Assembly (NCBI GenBank): GCA_937922675.1
Contig: CALAJN010000010.1
Location: forward strand, 186,001-250,000
Source: an uncultured Granulosicoccaceae bacterium
Lineage (GTDB): Bacteria > Pseudomonadota > Gammaproteobacteria > Granulosicoccales > Granulosicoccaceae
Direction of reading: 5' to 3'
DNA length: 64,000 nucleotides
Positions 10,101 to 17,210 of this stretch are shown here, piece after piece. The notes beneath the pieces are model-generated. The model worked only from the letters and a program-made list of their open reading frames with translations. It did no database searches and was not told the DNA's origin. Position numbers and translations under genes: made by a program. The stretch's first letter is position 1. The number at the start of each line of letters is the position of its first letter.

Positions 10101-13100
10101 ATATAAAGCGTCGGCTCAATACCGCCACGCACGACCACCATGAAGCGGCCATCATCACTGATGCCGTCGCCAGGCCAGAGAAAGGTTCCTGCCTCACCCT
10201 GTGCGCGAGTAATTCCCGCGGCCATCGTTTGAGGGTCGCCCATCGCAAGCACGCCTTCGGGTTCCGACGGCACGGCGATGTCAGTTGTTGGCTCTACAGG
10301 CGCCGCCTGCTCTTGACGCATTGCTCGGGCAGCGTCCGGGCCACGCCAGCCACTGCCCAGGTCACCATCGCTGCCTGCCCGACTGACATCGTTTGCTACT
10401 GGTTGGCGAGTATCCGAGTGACGGCTGGCCTCATCGAGAACCCAGTCTGATGACAGATCGTCGCGCCGTTCCTGCAGCTCTGCCAGCACCTCAGCGACCT
10501 TGTCCTGCGGACAAAAAGATGCCATATCGGCGCGATGCCACTCCCCCTGCGCCAAAGGTACAAAGCGACTACCAGGGTCAGCTGCATGGCGCGTACTCAA
10601 AGGCTTTAACACCAGGCCGTCCGGCAGTGTCGTCTTATCCACCTTGATCACATGCAAGGCTGCCGGCACATCCAGCAAGGTATACAGACCGTCTTCATCG
10701 GTGACGGCAAAGCGCCCGTCTTGCAGGTACAAGCGAACACCGGGAACAGGCCACTCACGATGACTCTGCAGCCCGTCACAGTTGGCATCCACGTAGACCT
10801 TGCCAAAGATCATCCCGCGTTCACCAAACGCACCACTACGAATCAACCGTACTCGCGCTGATGCTGGGGAGGTCGCCACAACGTCGCCCAGCAACGTGGA
10901 TGCTGTCGCTACCGCTGTGTTCAATGCAGTGCCGTCCTTCGCATGTGCGCCTGCCTGCAGGGCATAGGCAATTTCAATGCGCTCACCTGGCTCCATGGTT
11001 CCGATTGTGTAGTCCAATGTGAGTTGGCCACTACCACGGAGCTGCTCAAGCGGGTCGTCTATCGCTTGTCCGTCCCTGCGTGAGGACTTCCTTATGTAGA
11101 CAAAACCTGCCGGCGGCGTATCAGCGATGCGAAGATCGTCAAGCACCTGGTCACCGGTGTTCTCCAGTGTCAGTGTGTATCCGATCGCCTCGCCGATCTC
11201 GACGACATCTTGCTCAACTGTTTTCTCGAGCAGTAATGTGGCCTCTGTTGCCGCAGCAGGTTGCATGAAGTCAAGTGGTACATCGATCACCGCCGCGGCG
11301 GTGTTTGCAGTAACAGTAAAGCCACCCTCGACGCCATCAAGACCTGCCAAGCCGTAAGACGCCACCGACACGCTACGCTCACCAAAACGCGCAGAGAGCT
11401 CATCCGGCGGCACTTCAGACGGAAAGCGGTATCCATCTGAGGCTATCACTTCAATTGAGTAACGGCTCGCAGGATCCAGACGTGGCAAGGCGAAACGCCC
11501 TAGCGCGTCAGTCACGTAACTCAGGTGGGCACCAGTCACCGGATGCTGCGCACTCAGGCCACGCTCCCTCACCTCGATTTCAACATTGGCAAGGCCAGCG
11601 CCGGATGAGGAATCAAACACCACACTGGCAGCGTCGGTTACTGCTATGTCCATGATCGGGTCTTGCATCGACTCATCCACAGGATCCACACCCACAGTCA
11701 CAACGAGCACATCTTCGTAACCGCTCGAAAGCGGGCAGGAATTCCCGCCCCCGGAAGCCTCTGCCGAGAACGCAAAAGCTGCCTCAACGTCCTCCGGACA
11801 CGAGGCGATTGCCTCTGCTTCAAGTGACAAAGCCAGGGGCATGAGGCTACGGTAGGTCTCAGTGTCTGGCGCTGTTTCACGCAACCATAGAACGGTTTGA
11901 TCACCCGCAACACTTGAGGTCACACGCACAGGCATGTGATTGACACCGGCAGGTGAACGCCGCACCAGAGCACTCCCAGGCTCTCCTTGAAACTCGACAT
12001 AGACACCGTCTCGCACCGGGTCATAGAGTGGAATGCCACCATCGCGACGACCCGTATTGTCCAGAGCGTGAGAGCCAGACGCCTCAAGTTCATACACGTC
12101 TGTGCTCACGTAGTCCGTGTCACTTGCAAACACCGGGGCTTGCCCTTCACGACGCAGCGCAGGAGCAGGCAATACGAAACGTAGCGTGCCGTCAGCCTCG
12201 ACGATCTCAGGCAACTCCTCCCCGCCAGTATCAGTATCAGGTTCCTCCACGACCACAGCGCTCACAGAATGAACGCAGGCATCAAGGACTTCCACGTCGA
12301 TCTGCGTATCACCATCGATGTCGATAACAGCACGCAACTGCACACTCTCAGGCGGATTGTCCCGAGCGATTTGCAAGGGCAGACTAAAGCGCACAGTGTC
12401 CGCTTGACCGAGTGCATCGACTGGCAAGATCCAGGCGACACGTGAGGCCAGCCCATGGAGAGCCGGGTCAAACTCGTCCCAGTTGCCTGCGCCGTCTGCT
12501 GCCAGCATCAGACTGTCGCGTGCGTTGCTGGTATACCTGACGCCGGTTGCCGGGATAATTCCGGCGGGCAACGGCAGCTCAACCAACACCCCACGCTCAG
12601 GTACACCGCCAACGAGCACTTCCCGCTCCAGAGGCAATTGATTGTCAGCTGGCCAGATACTCATGGCCATTGCCACCACGTCATCGGGCTGCAACTGGAC
12701 GCTGCACTCAGGCGCAGAAACCAGCGCGAGTAGCGGCAAAGCTGGCGTTGCCACCTCCACCGTGTTGCGAACAGTCAAGGGCAGCGGTACTTCACTCGAG
12801 TCGGACCCTGACTCGGTCTCCTGCAGGGCCTCCGCCATGGCGGTCAGGTCAACAACTACTCGTTCGGCACTGTCGGCCGTTGTCGGCAGCACGCCCGTAA
12901 ACACCAGGTCGATAGATGCCGATGCGTCCAGATCAATGAAGCCATCAATCTCTGGCTCGCCCGTATCTGCAAGACCATTTCCGTCCAGATCATGCACCAT
13001 GCGAGTAGAGATCAGCTCACCCTCAAGGGTCATGGAGTCGATCAGGAATCGGTCAGGCGCATTGCCCTGGTTGCTCAGGCGGTGGGCAAAGTCAACACGA

Positions 13101-13360
13101 TCACCAGGCAGACGTACAAGCTCGTTTGACTGACCAAACTCCATCCGTCTAACTCGCGACACCAGCACCCGTGAGATGTTGGATTGCACTTCCACCAACA
13201 AGCCGCTGGGGGCGTCGATAAAGGTAAGCGTTGCCTGGTTCTCTATGGCAACACCGGCCGCAGTGAAGGCGCTGGCGCGCCCTCCCATCAGCAGTAAGCC
13301 AAGGGCGAGCATGCAGGCACCAACAGTCGCGACACGCTTTTGAAGAGCGAATCGTGGCAT
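7175..13360 (-). CDS. Giant DUF11 / SdrB-like / outer-membrane-barrel-like protein (2061 aa)
   Basis: Central gene of the cluster. Signal peptide (residues 1-31, ending RASA), then FTAAGVAIENQATLTF, the motif shared with neighbouring proteins. Order of parts: DUF11-like strands in the first 150 residues; repeats to about 560; a carboxypeptidase-regulatory-type unit near 575-670; a DUF11 domain (about 695-830, EIGEAIGYTLTLENTGDQ); an SdrD B-like fold (about 850-950, GKVYVDANCDGLQSHREWPV); a bacterial Ig-like unit near 1180-1260; then about 790 residues (1267-2061) of alternating amphipathic strands typical of an outer-membrane beta-barrel, ending LQYKF plus a nine-residue tail. I infer an outer-membrane protein that displays or exports the DUF11 proteins. 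It could instead be a self-sufficient adhesin. Confidence 0.8.
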   Translation of the reverse strand: MPRFALQKRVATVGACMLALGLLLMGGRASAFTAAGVAIENQATLTFIDAPSGLLVEVQSNISRVLVSRVRRMEFGQSNELVRLPGDRVDFAHRLSNQGNAPDRFLIDSMTLEGELISTRMVHDLDGNGLADTGEPEIDGFIDLDASASIDLVFTGVLPTTADSAERVVVDLTAMAEALQETESGSDSSEVPLPLTVRNTVEVATPALPLLALVSAPECSVQLQPDDVVAMAMSIWPADNQLPLEREVLVGGVPERGVLVELPLPAGIIPATGVRYTSNARDSLMLAADGAGNWDEFDPALHGLASRVAWILPVDALGQADTVRFSLPLQIARDNPPESVQLRAVIDIDGDTQIDVEVLDACVHSVSAVVVEEPDTDTGGEELPEIVEADGTLRFVLPAPALRREGQAPVFASDTDYVSTDVYELEASGSHALDNTGRRDGGIPLYDPVRDGVYVEFQGEPGSALVRRSPAGVNHMPVRVTSSVAGDQTVLWLRETAPDTETYRSLMPLALSLEAEAIASCPEDVEAAFAFSAEASGGGNSCPLSSGYEDVLVVTVGVDPVDESMQDPIMDIAVTDAASVVFDSSSGAGLANVEIEVRERGLSAQHPVTGAHLSYVTDALGRFALPRLDPASRYSIEVIASDGYRFPSEVPPDELSARFGERSVSVASYGLAGLDGVEGGFTVTANTAAAVIDVPLDFMQPAAATEATLLLEKTVEQDVVEIGEAIGYTLTLENTGDQVLDDLRIADTPPAGFVYIRKSSRRDGQAIDDPLEQLRGSGQLTLDYTIGTMEPGERIEIAYALQAGAHAKDGTALNTAVATASTLLGDVVATSPASARVRLIRSGAFGERGMIFGKVYVDANCDGLQSHREWPVPGVRLYLQDGRFAVTDEDGLYTLLDVPAALHVIKVDKTTLPDGLVLKPLSTRHAADPGSRFVPLAQGEWHRADMASFCPQDKVAEVLAELQERRDDLSSDWVLDEASRHSDTRQPVANDVSRAGSDGDLGSGWRGPDAARAMRQEQAAPVEPTTDIAVPSEPEGVLAMGDPQTMAAGITRAQGEAGTFLWPGDGISDDGRFMVVVRGGIEPTLYINDTAVPGTQIGERIENRREVAQIVAWYGVSLDPGVSQVEVRGRDAFGNERVLAATAVRRPAQAARMVLRAPDDELPADGGRTRLPIDILITDADGTPASGVRFVTLESTRGAFEGTDLQTREPGHQVRIEKGRAKVYLKSSESAGRLRVTARSGGLLAHLNLVQVTAPRPLIASGLIELGVSGTTHGDDIDTREIETESRAAVFIKGGVGGGAELTLAWDSDPPADTELLEALPTDAPYPLTGDASLQGFEAQSRSDLYARLERDRHSLLWGDYLTDSHPDLDDLARNQRTLTGLNGVYDTGSTRIQVFAAEQSDTRRVETLSGNGTATLFSLQGAPLVANSEIIERIVRSQDNTGLVISAERLRSGIDYRLDPVTGLLRFSDVIPSITEAGDPVFIRASYDTESDGDEHLIAGLRLSQQLGASTFLGASYTEDNNPESGFKIAGAQLRYVLGGASDSLSTSAAPGTELTVSGALMRHQDDREGEAARIGLSHTWGGRVDTVTRLSWARATSDFDNPESGVAAGRTEWRLEHRQALGKSTRLLIDALESSATTDTSRYRSIGFRVERDTRDWTLAVGARRMHNLSPAESLTFTTGLASAARRLTFDNGQTGRLGIEYEQAIDDPERHRIALEARIGVSQHVDLYARYERQQGVAANSLLGLGSDTEQFVLGVDSDFLPGTELFSEYRLRGAFDGRDMETASGLRGRYELQPGFNVSPSLEVIRSLRGTGTDAVAVSIGISDTRLEHRRLSAQAEYRHTEADDYFGLRASVAQRLSRDWTLVATEEFTRLFPSVGETTIRQRLSFGAARRPKHDNRQHGLWLMEWKYDRTPAFDGDTDRVVLSTHQNRELGKRATLSGRLAGKWQRLKLGDQVTWQSASLASARLNVEIARRWEVDIGGGVLSTGEGRGFDADDIAWSAGVGLSWLAMKNLVVAARWNGIGFSDRDLDGAGVNEAGWRIGLQYKFDEEAFQWLNE

Positions 13361-13440
13361 GGTCTTGTTCGGTTTGGGAGTGAGAGGTTGCAGTCAATGA
13401 CTGCCTACCCCATAACGCGCAACTCGTTGTTGACTCTTGA

Positions 13441-13482
13441 TCGCACGGTCCTGTGTATCAACGGACACACAGAACCGTGCGA
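13441..13482 (-). other. Intercistronic stem-loop between two DUF11-cluster genes
   Basis: Nine-base arms (13441-13449 and 13474-13482) are perfectly complementary, continue after one mismatch with six more pairs (13451-13456 with 13467-13472), and enclose a 10-base loop. It starts 11 bases past the stop of the 999-aa protein gene and lies about 80 bases before the start of the giant barrel gene. No T-run follows on the minus strand, so it is not a classical intrinsic terminator; it may stabilise the upstream message, adjust gene ratios, or be a protein-binding site. Confidence 0.6.
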
Positions 13483-13492
13483 GAGCCTTTCG

Positions 13493-16492
13493 TCAGTCGA
13501 CTTGAACGCTGAAACGTGCAGTCGCCTGCTGGCCGGGTACCAGAGTCCCACCTGTGTCGGCCGCAGCATCAGCGCCAGCTCCCACAAAGAAGGTGATGCT
13601 GCTACCAGACAGCGTGGCGCTATCATCGCCAGCCGCATCGGTCATCGCGCCCAAAGAGCACCCAGCAGAGAGACAGTACCTCATGCTCTGAGGCACATAG
13701 GTACTGAATGACGTCACCGCATCCGCAATCTTGACGTTCAGAGCGTCTGCAGAGCCTTGATTCTCGGCAACAACCTGCCAGATAGCACACTCGCCTGGTG
13801 CCACACTACTTGTCTGAGTCGATGCAAAGGCCGAGTCAGCGTTGCCGTCGCAATCGGTATCGACCGCGACTGTCTTGCTCAAACGGACCTGACCATTGAT
13901 AACAGTAGTGACATCCGACACCGTGGCATCAGGAGCCGCCGGATCTGCATCCACGTTAATGGCGTTAAGTGTGAACGTATCGATAGTGCCAGGCGCTGCT
14001 GTCGTTGGCGCGAACACCGTGACAAGCAAGGGCAGCTCAATACCACCTGTCAGCTCAAACTCACGCAAACCGTCATTGTCACTGTCAGTTACCAGCACCG
14101 TGACATCGGTACCGTCCGCCTGCTGCACAGTGATGGTTGAATTCAGTGCCAGGCCGCCGACTTCAGTATCCGGCACACCATCACCATTGGTATCAATGGT
14201 CACCGTAGAGCTGAAGTCAGCCTGCGCGTTCACGTAGCTCAACTCGACTATCTCAGGGACGTTGCCGTTGTTTGACAGCGTGTGACCATAATCAACTCGA
14301 CCACCTGGCTCAAGCTGATTGGAGCCGGCTGCTACCAGTCTTACATCGCGTGCAGGATCAACATCTACCGCGTCCAGCATGATGTCGGACGCACCGGTGT
14401 TATTAGACTCGATCTGAAAAAAGACCGGATAATCACCATCACCATCGCCATTGCCATCAAGCGCATCGGGTGTTCCATCGGCGTCATTATCAAAGCTTGC
14501 ATCACCAATAGCTTGAGCAACGCCGTTGGGCACATTCACGACAGCGATCAACTCAAAATCGGTTGAATTGGCAGGAATTACCGGAGAGCTGGTAATAGCG
14601 CTACCGACAGGTGCTCCAGCACCATCGCTTTCAAAGAACTGTACGCTCCAGCCGGCAGGCAGGGCTCCAAGAACAGAACCATCCCAACTGCCACCCGCCC
14701 GCAGAACAAAGCTATCGGCAACGCCAGACTCGTTGTCAATGTAGACAGGCAAGGTAACGACATCTCCGGCTGAGACTTCGAAGGTGTCGATAGCCGTGTA
14801 GGGTGCCGCGCCCAAAGCGTCTTCGTTGGCTGACAAGCTGCCGTCCACTGCAGCGTGAATATCAGCACTGGATGCGGCAACATCACCGAGACTCAAGAAA
14901 ACAGGGTCACTAACCGGCGAGGCCGATGGATCATTGACACTGATTGCTGTGACGGTCGCCTGGTACTCGCTCGCAGGCGCGGTAGCATCAGAAGGTAGTG
15001 TTGCCCTGACAATGATGCGTCGGGTTTCACCGACGGCTAAAGAGCCACTGTCAGACAACAGCACCAGACCAGACTCGTCAAAGAAGCTGAATATGGTACC
15101 TGCCGGAAAGTCACCCGGTGCTGCACCAAAGCTGAAGACATCAGCTTGATTGCCCGTGTTGGTGACATCAAGGGTATAAACCACCTGGCCGCCAGCAGAA
15201 CCTATGTCAATGAATTGAACGTCGTTGATTTCATCATCGTCATCGCCCCCGTCATTGACGCCCGGGCTGCTACCGGCACCCGTGTCAGAGAAGTCCACAC
15301 CGTATCTTGAGCCCACAACGTCAGCGGTAATGTTTGACGACACCAGTGAATCCGGCGCGTTGCCCGCATCACCGTCGGTATCACCCGAGACATGACCCTG
15401 ATTCAGTATTGTTGAGCCACCGCCAAAGATCGCCGGGTCATAGCTGACCGTAATTGTCATGGAGACACTGGTCAAAGGAGGCAGCTCATTATCAATGGCA
15501 TACACACCCTGTATTCCAGAGTCGCTCTGGTCTCCGTCATTGTTCAGGTCAAGCCCCAGTGAAGCTTCATCACTGTCGGATAGATCACCATCGGCATTGA
15601 GGTCAACCCCGATACTCACATCATCGAGCGTAGCGGCTGTATTGACGGTATCGCCATTGCTTGCGAGGATGCCAGATACGCTGGATGACACCAGTGTGGT
15701 GCCAGAAGGCAGGCCATCAAACAGCACGACATCGCGCGCTGCACGTGAGCCATTGTTGATGACAGACACCGTATAGGTGATCTGATTGTTGGCCTGATCG
15801 TGGATCGATGACTTGGTTGCGACCAACACCGCATCACTGGTCACCGTGATGAGTGACTCGTTGGTGCCATCCTGGGAATCACGCCCTGCCCCGGCACTGA
15901 GATCAGTAACCGCAACAGCGGCACCTGTTCCATTTTGAGCGGTGGCATTCAGGGTGACACCGATAGTCTGGCCCGAGGTTGCCGTACCTGGCACCTCGAC
16001 ACTGACGACAAGGTTTGCAATCTCGCCTGTTGCGAGGCTCAGCTGAGATACGACAGGCTCACCCGCATCTGGCTCACCGCTGCCATTGGTATCGCGATAG
16101 ACAGTCACAGCGCTGCTGTCCAGATCATCACCACCTGTAATGCCGTTACTTGCGCTCAGATCAAACACATCAGGCCCGTTACCGGTGTTGGTCAACACAT
16201 AGGGCAGGTAGACGATCTGTCCAGCCGAGGCTGTTTTATCGTTGTCCGAACCGAGTGTTGCGGTATAGACCTGAGCAACGGTCACCACCGCTTCGTTTGA
16301 TACAGCGCTGTAGGGGTTACCAGCGCTATCTTCATAGGTGACGGTTGCTGTGTTGCGGATCTGCACGCCTGCGGCGGTCGCTGCGTAAAGTGCAGGAGCA
16401 AAGGCTGCCAGACTGCCGCCGACAACCACCGCGGCGCAGGCCATGGCGACCGGTCGTCGTGGTGAGGCGAAGGTGTTCTTGAAATTTCTCAT
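13493..16492 (-). CDS. Secreted DUF11-type repeat surface protein (999 aa)
   Basis: Predicted exported repeat protein. The ATG at 16492 has an AAGGA site about 10 bases upstream and gives a signal sequence (MRNFKNTFASPRRPV, hydrophobic core, cut after LYA). The mature start ATAAGVQIRNTATVTYEDSA matches the motif in two other cluster proteins. Several DUF11-type units follow, with signatures such as LTNTGNGPDVFDLSAS, ITYTVSVINNGSRAARDVV and YTLDVTNTGNQADVFSFG, and many Asp-rich loops (DTNGSGEPDAGEP, DLNADGDLSDSDE, DTNGDGVPDTEVG). A Cys pair (RYCLSAGC) lies in the last domain, which ends flush as ATARFSVQVD. Acidic, no anchor visible; probably held outside the cell by assembly or by the barrel partner. 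Confidence 0.82.
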   Translation of the reverse strand: MRNFKNTFASPRRPVAMACAAVVVGGSLAAFAPALYAATAAGVQIRNTATVTYEDSAGNPYSAVSNEAVVTVAQVYTATLGSDNDKTASAGQIVYLPYVLTNTGNGPDVFDLSASNGITGGDDLDSSAVTVYRDTNGSGEPDAGEPVVSQLSLATGEIANLVVSVEVPGTATSGQTIGVTLNATAQNGTGAAVAVTDLSAGAGRDSQDGTNESLITVTSDAVLVATKSSIHDQANNQITYTVSVINNGSRAARDVVLFDGLPSGTTLVSSSVSGILASNGDTVNTAATLDDVSIGVDLNADGDLSDSDEASLGLDLNNDGDQSDSGIQGVYAIDNELPPLTSVSMTITVSYDPAIFGGGSTILNQGHVSGDTDGDAGNAPDSLVSSNITADVVGSRYGVDFSDTGAGSSPGVNDGGDDDDEINDVQFIDIGSAGGQVVYTLDVTNTGNQADVFSFGAAPGDFPAGTIFSFFDESGLVLLSDSGSLAVGETRRIIVRATLPSDATAPASEYQATVTAISVNDPSASPVSDPVFLSLGDVAASSADIHAAVDGSLSANEDALGAAPYTAIDTFEVSAGDVVTLPVYIDNESGVADSFVLRAGGSWDGSVLGALPAGWSVQFFESDGAGAPVGSAITSSPVIPANSTDFELIAVVNVPNGVAQAIGDASFDNDADGTPDALDGNGDGDGDYPVFFQIESNNTGASDIMLDAVDVDPARDVRLVAAGSNQLEPGGRVDYGHTLSNNGNVPEIVELSYVNAQADFSSTVTIDTNGDGVPDTEVGGLALNSTITVQQADGTDVTVLVTDSDNDGLREFELTGGIELPLLVTVFAPTTAAPGTIDTFTLNAINVDADPAAPDATVSDVTTVINGQVRLSKTVAVDTDCDGNADSAFASTQTSSVAPGECAIWQVVAENQGSADALNVKIADAVTSFSTYVPQSMRYCLSAGCSLGAMTDAAGDDSATLSGSSITFFVGAGADAAADTGGTLVPGQQATARFSVQVD

Positions 16493-16515
16493 GAGCTCTG
16501 TTCCTTGAGATTGAA

Positions 16516-17103
16516 TCAATTGACCGCAACGCGGTAAGTGAAGGCCTGAGTGCCGCCATCGGCATGCATCGCTTCTTCAGATATCCAACGCAGGTGCGTG
16601 TATTGCGCGGGCGGTATGACAACCTCGGTTTGAGTACCGTCGGCCTGGGTCTCAATACGAGTGACAGGCTCTGGCTCAAAGCTCTCGCCGCCATCTATGC
16701 TGACCTCGAAAACGGCTGCGACATCCGCCGCATGGGAGTCACCGACAAAGCGCGTGTTCTCGGGGATTGAATCAACCACCCGAACGCCAGTGACACTCTC
16801 GTCGCCAGCGTTGGTGAACTCGATGCGAAACTCCATGATTTCGCCCGGTGCGGCCTCGGAGGCCTCCACCAATTGCTCGCCCTCAGCAGACTGAGTGACA
16901 AGAAACGCTTCGATCTCTCCGGTGACCGCCTGCTCCTCAGCATGGGCAATCCCACCGCTGGCGACGGCAAGGCTCAAGACCAGCCAGGCCACGCAGGCTG
17001 AACGAGGCGCAAAGGACGGTCGATACGCATCAGGCAGGGTGCGAATAACCGTTACATCGTTACCGAAGCCTGCTGCAGCGTTATGGCGAGTAGGGAGTTT
17101 CAT
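16516..17103 (-). CDS. Short secreted DUF11-domain protein (195 aa)
   Basis: A single-domain member of the DUF11 cluster. The ATG at 17103 (MKLPTRHNAAAG) is preceded by AGGT about 10 bases upstream; an in-frame start at 17142 is possible. A signal-type hydrophobic stretch ends at GIAHA, followed by about 130 residues forming one DUF11-like domain: APGEIMEFRIEFTNAGDES, GVRVVDSIPENTRFVGDS, then DGTQTEVVIPPAQYTHLRW and the terminal strand GTQAFTYRVAVN. It ends 24 bases before the ATG of the 999-aa gene. Its size suggests a cap, initiator or minor subunit of a structure built from the larger relatives, but that is inference from size and position only. Confidence 0.78.
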   Translation of the reverse strand: MKLPTRHNAAAGFGNDVTVIRTLPDAYRPSFAPRSACVAWLVLSLAVASGGIAHAEEQAVTGEIEAFLVTQSAEGEQLVEASEAAPGEIMEFRIEFTNAGDESVTGVRVVDSIPENTRFVGDSHAADVAAVFEVSIDGGESFEPEPVTRIETQADGTQTEVVIPPAQYTHLRWISEEAMHADGGTQAFTYRVAVN

Positions 17104-17210
17104 GAAGTGTGACCTGGGTGTTAGATGGTTCGCAGATCGCATTGCAGGGACCGCGCCAAACGCGGAACCGTTTCACGAAACAGGTAACTTCACTTCAAAT
17201 AACCTCCCTG

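Noticed and set aside
17150-17185. Short inverted repeats between the first two DUF11-cluster genes
   Set aside because: Stems of about five pairs with weak extension; expected by chance in GC-rich sequence.
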